Made by a program: the position numbers and the translations under genes. Positions 1-8,740 of a DNA stretch of 10,439 bases are shown here, one piece after another. The first letter of the stretch is position 1. Each line of letters begins with the position of its first letter. Source of the DNA: JBECKS01 sp040235395. GTDB lineage: Bacteria; Pseudomonadota; Gammaproteobacteria; Pseudomonadales; JBECKS01. The notes beneath the pieces were generated by a model that saw only the letters and a program-made list of their open reading frames with translations, made no database searches and was not told where the DNA came from. The stretch spans positions 1 through 10,439 of the forward strand of contig JBECKS010000107.1 in NCBI GenBank assembly GCA_040235395.1. Direction: 5' to 3'.

Positions 1-2213
1 GCTCTACCGACATTGGTCATGGATTCAATCAATGCTTTTTCATAATTGCGGTGTTTCTTGAATTCATTGTGATAACGAGTCATGAGATGAATGGTATCGT
101 CAACAGCAATACCCAGAGCGATAGGTGCAACCAGAAGTTTCACATAATCCAGATTCACATCTAGCCAACCAATCAAGCCAACAGTAAACACCACAGGCGT
201 CAGATTCGGCACCATGCTAATCAATCCAACTTTTACTGAGCGGAAAATAAAACACATCATCAAGGCGATCACGGTAAACGCTAGCGACATACCCTTAATC
301 TGACTTTCGGTAATGTAATCCGTTAATTTAATCCACAGAGCAGAAATACCTGTTGCTTCAACCGTGCTGTGTTTTAAAGGATGTTGTTCAAGATAACTTT
401 CCATGGCCATCTTAACTTCTGCCATTTGCGAGCTGGTTGCCAGAATGGTGCGTGCTTCGATGTTGGCGTGTGAATAATCACTGGAAACAAAATTATGTAA
501 CTCTTCACCTCCCGAAAGTTCATACACAAAAAGATATTGTGCAATCAGTTCTTTTGAATCAGGAATGGCATAAAACGCAGGATCACCTTCATGAAAACTC
601 TGGTTGATGTCCTTGATTAAATCCACAATGGAAAAGGTTTTTTTAACTAACGGCGTTTTGGTATCCAGTTCCTGTTGAAAACGTTCCATTTCCCTTAACA
701 CTTCCGGGTTCTTTATACCGTCTGCTTCACCAGCGTTAAAAAGATACACCAGTGAACCTGTGCCACCCATGGTGTCATCAATATATTCTGATGCAATGCG
801 AATCGGTTCTTTTTCTTTAAATCCCGTCAGGAAATTTGAATCTACTACCACTTTGCTGATGCCGAATACGGCAAAAACAGAAAGCGCAAAGGTAATTAAA
901 ATAATCTGTTTCGGAAAACGTATGGCAAAGTTGGCTATTGCTAATAGAAAACTTTCCATCAAAGGGTTATTGTTTTTCAAACTGATTTTTTCCTGACTTT
1001 TATTTTTTCCAAAGGAAAGGAAAAAGCTCAACAGTGTAATGGAAAGAAAAAACGCACCAACAACGGATATACCTGTGTAAACCGCCATGTGAGAAATGGT
1101 TTTAATGGGCGAAATCGACATTGAAAGAAAACCTGCACCTGTGGTTAGGCTTGTTAACAAACAAGGTGCACCAACCAGTTCCAGTGTTCGGCGAATGGCT
1201 TCCTGTCGATCATGGCATTCTGCATAGGAAATTCTGAATTCAGAAATAATGTGAACGGCTTGCGCAACACCAATGGCAATCAACAGTGTTGGCACCATGG
1301 AAAACATTAAATCCATATCCCAACCGAGCACGCCCATAAAACCTAAAGTCACCACAACAGAAAGCATGACGATTGCCATGGGGCCAAGCACACCAATCAC
1401 ACTGCCTTTGAAGAAAAATACTAGCAAAGCAGCTACCACAAAAAAGGTATAGAGCATGCTTTCCTGCATATCCTTAATCGCAATACGATTGAAGGCTGCA
1501 TTCAATTGCACATCACCTGAACCATGAAAAACAATGTCACTGAATTCCTCGCTCGCCAATAAATTGGTCAGTGCTGTATCACTCGCCTGCGGGTAAAGGT
1601 TTTCCAGATCATCGCCGCCATCTGGGTCTAAACGAATTTCTTCTAATGGATCGACACTGGATTTTTCCATATCCAGTTGTATCGCACCGAATTGGCGGTT
1701 TTCTGAAACAAAGGCATTGATATAAATCAGTTTCTTCATGAAACCATCAGCAAAACCCAGAAGCGCTTCCTGTGATTCCGGAAAATCATCTTCCAGTTTG
1801 ATGATTTCAATACCATCTTCTACAGGAATCAGCACTTCAGCGTTGGAAATGCTATTCACTTCCTTCACAAAAGGCACTTCATCCTTGATGCGTTGACTGA
1901 GTGAATTGATTTTATGCATCAGCTCAAGATTAAATACACCGTTTTCATAAGCACCTGCATCGTAAAGCAGGTAAGCCACTTCATCAGAACCAAAATCATC
2001 ACGGTATTGCAGATAGGCTTTGTAAACAGGATCGTCGAGATCAAAGTAAGCATCGAAGCTGTTATTCATTCTTACGTGTTGCGCAAAATAACCACTTACT
2101 GCTAAAAGCAATAGCGAAAGACCAAGCACTATCCAGCGATTTTTTAATGACCAGACAGCAATGTAAGAAAAAGCGTGGTTGAGCCTGTCAACCAGATTAC
2201 GTTTCTGTTCCAT
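1..2213 (-). CDS. RND/MMPL-superfamily exporter (COG1033-like), 3' end outside window
   Basis: Inner-membrane transporter of the RND superfamily, MMPL/COG1033 type, expected to export a hydrophobic or amphiphilic compound using the proton gradient; the substrate cannot be read from sequence. The visible 737 codons show the duplicated RND plan: TM1 about residues 26-43, a large periplasmic loop to about 245, a TM cluster about 250-400, a second-half TM about 432-456, a second periplasmic loop, and a second cluster from about 638. The motif GIAVDDTIHL near residue 703 carries the paired acidic residues typical of the proton-relay helix in this superfamily; the equivalent place in the first half reads GVAQAVHII, without the acids. 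The last one or two TM helices are cut off. The ATG at 2213 is the only plausible start: an in-frame TAA lies just upstream, and no Shine-Dalgarno is visible in the A/T-only stretch. It follows the MscS-like gene by 21 bp, suggesting cotranscription. HpnN-like hopanoid transport is possible but not shown. Confidence 0.88.
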   Translation of the reverse strand, partial: MEQKRNLVDRLNHAFSYIAVWSLKNRWIVLGLSLLLLAVSGYFAQHVRMNNSFDAYFDLDDPVYKAYLQYRDDFGSDEVAYLLYDAGAYENGVFNLELMHKINSLSQRIKDEVPFVKEVNSISNAEVLIPVEDGIEIIKLEDDFPESQEALLGFADGFMKKLIYINAFVSENRQFGAIQLDMEKSSVDPLEEIRLDPDGGDDLENLYPQASDTALTNLLASEEFSDIVFHGSGDVQLNAAFNRIAIKDMQESMLYTFFVVAALLVFFFKGSVIGVLGPMAIVMLSVVVTLGFMGVLGWDMDLMFSMVPTLLIAIGVAQAVHIISEFRISYAECHDRQEAIRRTLELVGAPCLLTSLTTGAGFLSMSISPIKTISHMAVYTGISVVGAFFLSITLLSFFLSFGKNKSQEKISLKNNNPLMESFLLAIANFAIRFPKQIILITFALSVFAVFGISKVVVDSNFLTGFKEKEPIRIASEYIDDTMGGTGSLVYLFNAGEADGIKNPEVLREMERFQQELDTKTPLVKKTFSIVDLIKDINQSFHEGDPAFYAIPDSKELIAQYLFVYELSGGEELHNFVSSDYSHANIEARTILATSSQMAEVKMAMESYLEQHPLKHSTVEATGISALWIKLTDYITESQIKGMSLAFTVIALMMCFIFRSVKVGLISMVPNLTPVVFTVGLIGWLDVNLDYVKLLVAPIALGIAVDDTIHLMTRYHNEFKKHRNYEKALIESMTNVGR

Positions 2214-2234
2214 GCTTTTTATTTTTTATTTATT

Positions 2235-3062
2235 TTATTTGTTATGGATATCTAATTGCGGGAATGGGATGGTTAGCCCGGCTTGTGTGATTGCATCAAA
2301 TATTTTTTTATTCAAACGATAACGACATTCCATGTAATTATTGGTTGGAACCCAGGCTCGAATACCAATCACAATGGCAGAGTCTGCAAAGTTCTCGATA
2401 CCCACTTGTGGATCAGGTTGCTGGGTAACATAGTCGAGTTCTTTAAGTGCCTCTGAAATTTTATCGATAGCAAGTTGCGGATCATTGTCGTAAGCAATAC
2501 CAATACTTGCTTCCACCAAACGGTATTCAAAGGTGTTCAGTAACACTTCACCAATAATATGTTTATTAGGAATAGTGATTTCTTCCTGATCTTCCGTTTC
2601 AACAATGGTGGCAGCCAGTTTTATTTCTTTTACCAATCCAGACACATTAATCACCGTAATGGTATCGCCCACTTTAAAAGGGCGCGTGGCAATAATGGAA
2701 ACACCTGCGGCATAGTTCGCCACCAAACCCTGTAATGCCAAACCTGCTACCACCGTTAAGGCACCTAAAGCAGCAACAAAAGGCGCAATGGTGATGCCGA
2801 ATTTTCCAAGTGCAATCACGATAAAGCAGAACAGAATAATGATATTAACAATGTGACCTGCATAGGTTCGCAAAGTGACATCGACGTCACGTTTTTCCAA
2901 TTGTTCAACGAACAGGCGTGAGGCTTTCCTAGCGAGTAAAAAACCAATAATCAGAATGATGATGGCGCCAAGTGCCTGAAAGCTATAATTCACCAGAAAT
3001 TCAATCACCATATTGGTAATGGATTGCAGTTGGTTCAGTTCTTCCGAAAAATGTTCTTCCAC
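2235..3062 (-). CDS. mscS: Small-conductance mechanosensitive channel, MscS family
   Basis: Homo-oligomeric inner-membrane channel that opens on membrane tension and releases solutes during hypo-osmotic shock. At 275 residues it is close to E. coli MscS (286). Three N-terminal TM helices are visible at about 18-43, 69-90 and 91-125. The pore helix contains GLALQG, followed by the family hallmark RPFKVGD. The beta domain carries IPNKHII, matching IPNGKII of MscS, and the C-terminus AGLTIPFPQLDIHNK matches the MscS ending AGISFPYPQMDV. The start is GTG at 3062, supported by GAGGA seven bases upstream. The downstream RND exporter is in the same orientation 21 bp away. The family call rests on several hallmark motifs; strict orthology with E. 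coli mscS, rather than an MscS-like paralogue, is inference. Confidence 0.93.
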   Translation of the reverse strand: MEEHFSEELNQLQSITNMVIEFLVNYSFQALGAIIILIIGFLLARKASRLFVEQLEKRDVDVTLRTYAGHIVNIIILFCFIVIALGKFGITIAPFVAALGALTVVAGLALQGLVANYAAGVSIIATRPFKVGDTITVINVSGLVKEIKLAATIVETEDQEEITIPNKHIIGEVLLNTFEYRLVEASIGIAYDNDPQLAIDKISEALKELDYVTQQPDPQVGIENFADSAIVIGIRAWVPTNNYMECRYRLNKKIFDAITQAGLTIPFPQLDIHNK

Positions 3063-3103
3063 GGCGAGTTCCTCAAGGGTAATAGGTTTCAGCTAGAGCA
3101 TTG

Positions 3104-3109
3104 ATTATA
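3104..3109 (-). promoter_or_regulatory. Candidate -10 box (TATAAT) of the mscS-RND unit
   Basis: Read on the minus strand this is a perfect TATAAT. No good -35 is seen at 16-18 bp spacing (AATGCA or similar), so the promoter would be weak or activator-dependent. A start site near 3097 would give a leader of about 35 nt before the GTG at 3062. The divergent spacer (3063-3241) must also serve the plus-strand gene at 3242, for which I see no convincing box pair. Confidence 0.4.
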
Positions 3110-3241
3110 GCGAGGAAAATGGTACTTGCATTGAAAAGCTGCAATTTCATCAGAATAACCTTGCGGCACCAGCAAGCCTTGCTTAGCATTTCAGGTATAA
3201 CAACCAATAATAAATACTTAATAAGAAAGAGGGATTCGCTC

Positions 3242-4048
3242 ATGGACAAGCAGGCCTTACTCGACCACGTTGAAAAATCACCCAAGGCAGTGGGTGTGCA
3301 TGACAAAGCGGCCTGGCTAGACATCTTCGCAGAAGATTACAGTGTGGAAGATCCGGTGGGTTCAACACCGCACACAGGTGAAGCTGCCAATGAAGCCATT
3401 TCCCGCTTTTACGATACCTTCATTGCGCCTAACGACATCCATTTTAATGTTGCACACGATATTGTTAACGACATGCATGTGGTGAGAGATCTCACCGTGC
3501 ACACAGGCATGTCTGAAAAACTCAAGGCCGAAGTGCCTATGCATCTTTTGTATCAACTCAAGGAAGTGAATGGTGAATTGCGAATTCATCGACTAGCTGC
3601 CCACTGGGAACTCATGCCCATGATGGGGCAAGTGTTTTCAAATGGTTTCGCTGCTTTTCCTGTGCTTTCATCACTCACAGCAAGAATGTTTCGCTATCAG
3701 GGGGTGGGCGGCATTCTGGGTTTTTCCAGAGCAGCTTTTAATGTGGGTAATAAAGGCAAGCGAATCGTTGATCAGTATTTTGAAGACCTGAACCAGAAAC
3801 ACATGGACAGAGTGCTCAAGCACATCGAAAAAGTCGACACCATTATGTTTGGCGAAAAACCCTACACCCATGACGATGTGAACAACATGAACTTCGATCA
3901 TTTTGAAACAGGAAAAATGATTGCTGCGGGCAATTTTGTTACCGTGAGTTTTATGGTGCACATTGAAGGCTTAGCACTAAGCGGCGTGGCATTTTTTGAA
4001 TTCGATAAAGGTGCAAAACACATTGTTAGTCTTAGATTTTATTGTTAA
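3242..4048 (+). CDS. Tandem NTF2/SnoaL-like protein with a ketosteroid-isomerase-type motif
   Basis: A 268-residue cytosolic protein without signal peptide or TM helix, made of two NTF2-like halves (about residues 1-130 and 174-268) joined by a Gly/Phe-rich linker. The first half contains FAEDYSVEDPVGSTPHTG, nearly the active-site strand of bacterial ketosteroid isomerase; Asp37 aligns with the catalytic base Asp38 of the Comamonas enzyme. By the same ungapped alignment (from memory of that sequence) the oxyanion-hole Tyr14 becomes Ser13 and Asp99 becomes His101, so a true steroid isomerase is unlikely without other residues taking over. The second half lacks the VEDP motif. The frame is open from 3101, but the ATG at 3242 is preferred because AAGAGGG lies just upstream and NTF2 homology begins there. 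It leads a run with the DUF3810-like gene (15 bp away) and the flavoprotein fusion. Substrate unknown. Confidence 0.8.
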   Translation: MDKQALLDHVEKSPKAVGVHDKAAWLDIFAEDYSVEDPVGSTPHTGEAANEAISRFYDTFIAPNDIHFNVAHDIVNDMHVVRDLTVHTGMSEKLKAEVPMHLLYQLKEVNGELRIHRLAAHWELMPMMGQVFSNGFAAFPVLSSLTARMFRYQGVGGILGFSRAAFNVGNKGKRIVDQYFEDLNQKHMDRVLKHIEKVDTIMFGEKPYTHDDVNNMNFDHFETGKMIAAGNFVTVSFMVHIEGLALSGVAFFEFDKGAKHIVSLRFYC

Positions 4049-4063
4049 AGGAATTTAAAGCTC

Positions 4064-5140
4064 ATGATTTCCCGACTCAGCCAACTTGGACTAGGCCTTG
4101 GTGGACTCTCCGTTTTGTTATGGACATTACTTGCCGCCAATCCTGATTGGGCAGAATTTATTTACGCCAGAAAAATCTATCCTTTTATTACCAGTTATTT
4201 AAGTCAACTTGGTAACGCCTTGCCTTTTGCTGTTACTGGCTGGATTTATGTGTTTGGCACCCTGGTTTTTATTTACATTGTTGTCAGTCATTTCATGAAT
4301 CGAAAATCAAAAGTGTTCTGGGTTGTGCCAACACTTATTTCGATGCTGGCTTTTACAGGCACGCTGGTTTTTCTTTTATGTGTCACCTTTATGTTCAACC
4401 ATCTTCGTTATCGAGAAGAAAAACTTTTCGATCTGGATTTCGAATTAAACGAAACCATGTATGAGCAGTTAGTAGCAATCAGTGTTGCAGAAGCTAATCG
4501 TTTAAGTCCCACATTTCCAAAAGATGCTCGCGGTTGCACCGATCTCAATCTTGATCTTGAAGGTATGGATATTCTGGTGAAACGCGAGCAAACCAATTTT
4601 CTTGATACCCAACAGTTGCCTGCCTTGTTTGAAGCCAACACGCGTTATTTTTATTTCAGTGATGTGTGGTCTGGCATGCATATTTCTGGGCAGTATCAAC
4701 CTTTGGTTGGTCAGCCCAATATTGCCAGCGCTGTCCCCATGCTTTCCAGGCCCGTCATCATTGCCCATGAACGCGCACATCTAAATGGTTTTGCCAGCGA
4801 GGCGGGCGCCAATCTCGTGGCGATACAGACTCTGCTTCATGCAAGTGTTGATCAATTCCGTTATCTGGGTTTGATTGAGCTATGGCAAGGAGAACTGCCA
4901 GAAGACGCGAATGATGCTGTGCGTGTAGACCATGAGTGCATTATTGATGACTGGGCACAGATACATCGATACAAATTTGATTTCATCACACGCTATATTA
5001 ATGACTACTACTTGAAACTGGCAGGGCAGAATGACGGTGTAGAAAGTTATAATCGCGGCACCATGCTCGGTTTGAAGTATTACTACAAGCATTTTGTGCC
5101 AAAAAACGCCGGCACTGATACAAGCTCAGCAAATAATTAA
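4064..5140 (+). CDS. DUF3810-like membrane protein with HExxH putative zinc-protease site
   Basis: A 358-residue protein with three hydrophobic segments near the N-terminus (about 7-25, 52-77 and 83-110), then a soluble domain of about 250 residues. The motif HERAHLNGFASEAGAN (His235, Glu236, His239, Glu246) fits HExxHxxGxxxExxAN of the DUF3810 family, with two histidine ligands, the catalytic glutamate and a candidate third ligand. This suggests a membrane-anchored gluzincin-like metallopeptidase, but no activity is established for the family that I know of. The region before it (YFYFSDVWSGMHISGQYQP) also resembles the DUF3810 pattern in which a short aromatic/Gly segment precedes the zinc site. 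The ATG at 4064 has AAAGGA upstream. The stop of the NTF2-like gene is 15 bp away, so cotranscription is likely. Confidence 0.8.
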   Translation: MISRLSQLGLGLGGLSVLLWTLLAANPDWAEFIYARKIYPFITSYLSQLGNALPFAVTGWIYVFGTLVFIYIVVSHFMNRKSKVFWVVPTLISMLAFTGTLVFLLCVTFMFNHLRYREEKLFDLDFELNETMYEQLVAISVAEANRLSPTFPKDARGCTDLNLDLEGMDILVKREQTNFLDTQQLPALFEANTRYFYFSDVWSGMHISGQYQPLVGQPNIASAVPMLSRPVIIAHERAHLNGFASEAGANLVAIQTLLHASVDQFRYLGLIELWQGELPEDANDAVRVDHECIIDDWAQIHRYKFDFITRYINDYYLKLAGQNDGVESYNRGTMLGLKYYYKHFVPKNAGTDTSSANN

Positions 5141-5195
5141 TACATCTCACCTAATTGCATTACGCCAATCCGCATTAGCTATTGAATAATGCGCC

Positions 5196-8100
5196 ATGGA
5201 TAAAATTTACGATGTTATAGTTGTTGGCGCAGGGCCGTGCGGTGCTACGGCCGCGTACTTCCTTGCCAAACCAGAAAAAGATTTCCCAGCACGTTCTGTT
5301 GCGCTCCTTGATCGAGCCACCTTTCCCCGAGATAAATATTGTGGCGATGCCTGGTGCGCGCCTGCTCTCGACATCATGGAAGAAATGAATGTGCTCCAGA
5401 AACTTGAAGCACAGGGCTTAACACAGGATTGCACCTCAGGCGGTTTTGTTTCTCCATCGGGTGAAAGTTTTATCAGCACCGGTGAAGAAAGCGAAGAGGA
5501 ATACAGCCTTGATGGTGCAGCACGTTGTTATGCCATCAAACGATTTATTTGTGACGAAGCCATTGCGCGAAGAGCTGCTGAAGTGGGTGCAGAACTCATT
5601 GAGAATGCCGACGTTGAGAATGCAAAACTCAATGACGATGGATTCTGGACAGTTGCCTGTCGTGATGGACGAACATTTCGTTCACGCATGCTCATTGCAG
5701 CCGATGGTGCAGCTAGCAATCTCAGCCGATCACTGGGTATTGTAAATACCGCACCTGATGCCGCAGCAAGCCGACAATATGTAAAGGGTGGCACACACAA
5801 TTTCAAATCTGGCGGCGTGCTGTTTTATCCTGAATATGCAATTCCTGGTTACGTTGCCATTTTCCGTCATTACAACGACGACATCGATCTCGGCGTTTAT
5901 CTTCTCGAGAACGGCGCTACCAAACCTGAAGATATCTTGCAGGTGTCAGAAGAAATCCTTAAAGACCCTTTTATGCAACGCATGATTGGGCATGAAGCCG
6001 TTGCACTCGAAAGACCACGTGTTGCCACTATCAGAACAGGTGGCGTTGAAAAAAGTTTTTCAACACAGTTTATGGCAGTGGGTGATGCCGCAGGGCAAAC
6101 CGATCCGCTTACGGGTGAAGGCATACACACGGGCATGATTGGCGCAAAGATTGCCGCGCAACGCATTCACGAACTGTTTCAGCAAAATGATTTTTCAGAA
6201 ATAGCTTGCGAGGAATATCACACCCGTTGGTGGAATAGTTTTGGCAAGGATTTTCCTGCATCTGCCATTGGCGGAAAAATGACTTATAAAGTGCCACTGT
6301 TTCTTGATGCAGCAAACGTAGTTGCACAACGAAAAGGTGATGTATTCATGGCAGATTTCGGCGCCGCCATGACCGGTGTAAAACCCAAAACCATTTTTCT
6401 GAAACCCAGTGTGGCATTGCCCATGGGTGCAGAAGTAGTGCGTCAGTGGTTTATCCAGAAAATAAAAAAACCTTATCGTTCCATGCGTCATGCTTACGAC
6501 ATGCATGCTATTGAGAATGATACACGCCCAACAGCATTCCAGAATGCCGCATTAAAAGATCCCACCGTAAAAGCAGGTTTAATCAAACTGGATGTTAATA
6601 AACAGTCGCCACTTGAAAAACTGTTCCAGTTTGAAAGCACTGACCCCAATCCTAGAAAGGTATTAGTGCTTTATGCTAGCGAATATGGTTTTGCAGAAGA
6701 AAGCGCCACAAAATTCTGTGAAGAACTTTTCAAAGAGGGCAAACAAGAAGGCAAACAGCCACTCAGCGTGCGTTGCCTGAATGCAAGATTTCACGAAGTG
6801 ATTGAGTGGAAAGAGATCGATAGCCTCATTCTGTTTTGCTCAACCTGTGGTGATGGCGATATACCACAAAGTGCAAAATCTTTTTTTGAAAAGCTTGAAA
6901 GCAAAGATACTGATCTAAAACATTGTGATGTATCGGTGCTTGCCATGGGTGATAGCGCATACCCCAATTATTGTGCGGCCGGTATCGAAGCACATGAATT
7001 ATTAGTACAGGCGGGTGCAAAAAATATTCTGCCGTTAACCAAAATCAATGCAGAAAATGCCTTTGATGTTAAGCAATGGTTTGACTTAGCTACTGAAAAA
7101 TACAGTGATAAAGCTTACTGGAAAGACAAAGTAGTTATTGAAAATGACAGCCTGCTTGAAAAAGCACCCGAGTACCTTGCTCAGTTCGCCAATGAAAAGC
7201 CAAGGCCAGGAATAAAAAATCCATTTATTGCCAGCATTAAAGCTCAAACCCTCATCACCAAACCTGAAGCAGGCGGCAAGGAAACTTTTCATGTTGAACT
7301 GGATATTTCAAACACGGAAATCAATACGCTCGAACTGGATTGGCAAGCTGGTGATGCTCTTGGGGTGCTTCCCTTAAATCCAGAAAATGAAGTGAACGAA
7401 CTGTTATCGTTATTACCCTTTAATAAAGATGAACAGGTAAGCATTGATGCTGAAACACTTTCACTACAACAAGCATTAAGTGAAAAGCGCGATATCAAAA
7501 ATGCTTCCTCCTTGCTTATTAATTTCTTAAAAGAGCAGGGTGTTCAGCTTGAAGAAAACATAAAAGCTGAGTTACAAGATATTGTTAAAGCTCATGAAAG
7601 TGCCTTTAAGAATATTTCTGCACAAACGCTTGTTGAAAAACTTCCAAAGCTCGCACCACGTTATTATTCCATCGCTTCTGATAGTTGCGTGAATAAAGAG
7701 CAGATTGATTTGTGCGTAGCAAGCCAAGTAATCAATATCAATGGCACAGAGCGAGCAGGTGTAGCTTCCTACTATTTAAATAAAGCGCTCCAACATTCAC
7801 AAACGGTAAAGGTATTTGTCCATCCGAATCAGGATTTCCGTTTACCCAATGAAAAAAGCGAAGCCGCCTGCGTGATGATTGGCGCAGGCACAGGCCTTGC
7901 ACCTTATCGTGCCTTTATGCAAAAACTGGCAAAACAACAAAGCGACCGAACCCATCTGTTGTTTTTTGGTTGCCGACATGAACATGCGGATTACCTATAT
8001 AAAGAAGAAATGGAAAACTGGCAGGCCTTAGGCTTGCTGGAAATTCACACCGCTTTTTCTCGCGATCAGCAAGAAAAAATTTATGTGCAAGATAGAATCA

Positions 8101-8306
8101 AGGAATGTGCCGTGGCCATCTGGCGACGCATGGAAAGCGGTGATCACTTTTATATCTGTGGTGATGCCACACAAATGGCAGGTGATGTTGAAAATGCATT
8201 ACTTGGCATTATTGAAAGCCAGGGCAATCTGAGCGCAGAGCAAGCCAGGGATTATTTAAAGGCCATGGAAAAAGAAAGGCGCTATCAGAAGGATGTTTGG
8301 GTTTAG
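5196..8306 (+). CDS. Fusion: geranylgeranyl-reductase/FixC-type flavoprotein + NADPH diflavin reductase
   Basis: A 1036-residue single frame. Residues 1-420 are a GG-reductase-like FAD enzyme: dinucleotide motif GAGPCG (11-16), RDKYCGDAWC (45-54), and the second FAD motif GDAAGQTDPLTGEGI starting at 296. The substrate-site YxWxFP of GG-reductases is altered to PGYVAIFR (217-224). A linker of about 65 residues follows. Residues 488-640 form a flavodoxin domain with FMN loops ASEYGFAEES, STCGDGDIP and MGDSAYPNYC. The rest is a CysJ/P450-reductase-type FAD-NADPH unit: RYYS (822-825), AGVASYYL, GAGTGLAPYRAF (896-907), FFGCRHEHADYLY, AFSRDQQEKIYVQDRI and YICGDATQMAGDVENAL. The end RYQKDVWV places Trp1035 where P450 reductases have their FAD-stacking Trp. 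All cofactor motifs look intact, so NADPH electrons can be passed via FAD and FMN to the N-terminal FAD. Inferred role: self-sufficient reductase or monooxygenase on an isoprenoid or lipid. No clear SD is seen; the previous gene ends 55 bp upstream. Confidence 0.9.
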   Translation: MDKIYDVIVVGAGPCGATAAYFLAKPEKDFPARSVALLDRATFPRDKYCGDAWCAPALDIMEEMNVLQKLEAQGLTQDCTSGGFVSPSGESFISTGEESEEEYSLDGAARCYAIKRFICDEAIARRAAEVGAELIENADVENAKLNDDGFWTVACRDGRTFRSRMLIAADGAASNLSRSLGIVNTAPDAAASRQYVKGGTHNFKSGGVLFYPEYAIPGYVAIFRHYNDDIDLGVYLLENGATKPEDILQVSEEILKDPFMQRMIGHEAVALERPRVATIRTGGVEKSFSTQFMAVGDAAGQTDPLTGEGIHTGMIGAKIAAQRIHELFQQNDFSEIACEEYHTRWWNSFGKDFPASAIGGKMTYKVPLFLDAANVVAQRKGDVFMADFGAAMTGVKPKTIFLKPSVALPMGAEVVRQWFIQKIKKPYRSMRHAYDMHAIENDTRPTAFQNAALKDPTVKAGLIKLDVNKQSPLEKLFQFESTDPNPRKVLVLYASEYGFAEESATKFCEELFKEGKQEGKQPLSVRCLNARFHEVIEWKEIDSLILFCSTCGDGDIPQSAKSFFEKLESKDTDLKHCDVSVLAMGDSAYPNYCAAGIEAHELLVQAGAKNILPLTKINAENAFDVKQWFDLATEKYSDKAYWKDKVVIENDSLLEKAPEYLAQFANEKPRPGIKNPFIASIKAQTLITKPEAGGKETFHVELDISNTEINTLELDWQAGDALGVLPLNPENEVNELLSLLPFNKDEQVSIDAETLSLQQALSEKRDIKNASSLLINFLKEQGVQLEENIKAELQDIVKAHESAFKNISAQTLVEKLPKLAPRYYSIASDSCVNKEQIDLCVASQVININGTERAGVASYYLNKALQHSQTVKVFVHPNQDFRLPNEKSEAACVMIGAGTGLAPYRAFMQKLAKQQSDRTHLLFFGCRHEHADYLYKEEMENWQALGLLEIHTAFSRDQQEKIYVQDRIKECAVAIWRRMESGDHFYICGDATQMAGDVENALLGIIESQGNLSAEQARDYLKAMEKERRYQKDVWV

Positions 8307-8338
8307 GTAATACACCTCAAGCAAGAAAGATAATTCGA

Positions 8339-8740
8339 TTATGCTTTCTTTAGGCCTTTCATCAAACCTAGATGTTTAACAAATGGATTGAAATCTTTAT
8401 CCAAAAACAAGAGAGGCATTTTGTTTTCAATGCAGAAGGTTGCAATGATTACATCATTGGTTTTCCTGATCGTTATTCCTTTCTTTCTTAGCTTTCTGTA
8501 GTTCTCTGCTGCTTGTATGACTTGGGTGCTACCAAACATATCGTATTGGTCTAAAGCGCTTAAAGTTTTTTTAGCAAGTTTATAGTCTTTTTCGCTTTTA
8601 AAACCCTGTAAGATTTCTAGAAAAATAATATCTCCAATGGCAATTATTCCTTCACTAAGACCGGTGTCTAAGGCATCGGTGTGTTCATTTGCCACACCAT
8701 TAAAATAGTCAATCCAGATACTGGTATCTGCAATTATCAT
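8339..8740 (-). CDS. vapC: VapC-family PIN-domain ribonuclease toxin
   Basis: A 133-residue PIN-domain protein, the usual length for VapC. Acidic residues expected in the Mg-dependent active site are present: Asp5 in MIIADTSIWIDYF, Glu42 in FLEILQGF, Asp96 in TNDVIIATFC, and Asp114/Asp116 in LFLDKDFNPF. VapC toxins cleave RNA, often tRNA or rRNA, when not bound by VapB; the target here cannot be read. The ATG overlaps the TAA of the antitoxin gene by one base (TAATG), implying translational coupling. Its 3' end converges on the flavoprotein fusion gene with only 32 bp between stops and no strong terminator. The pair borders the integron cassettes, a common location for toxin-antitoxin modules. 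Confidence 0.93.
   Translation of the reverse strand: MIIADTSIWIDYFNGVANEHTDALDTGLSEGIIAIGDIIFLEILQGFKSEKDYKLAKKTLSALDQYDMFGSTQVIQAAENYRKLRKKGITIRKTNDVIIATFCIENKMPLLFLDKDFNPFVKHLGLMKGLKKA

Noticed and set aside
1..2213. Plus-strand small frames such as 760-996 and 1914-2105
   Set aside because: They lie antisense to the clearly homologous RND exporter and have no recognisable content.
3101..3241. Upstream extension of the NTF2-like frame (47 extra codons)
   Set aside because: The extension has no NTF2 homology, lacks a ribosome site, and overlaps the mscS promoter; ATG 3242 has AAGAGGG upstream.
6651..8306. Separate cysJ (sulfite reductase flavoprotein) gene
   Set aside because: The frame is continuous with the upstream FAD enzyme, no cysI or other sulfur gene is nearby, and the C-terminal DVW resembles P450 reductase rather than a sulfite-reductase context.
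8323..8350. AAGAAAG/CTTTCTT repeat as terminator between the convergent genes
   Set aside because: The stem is short, A/T-rich and has a 14-nt loop; no T-tract follows on the plus strand.
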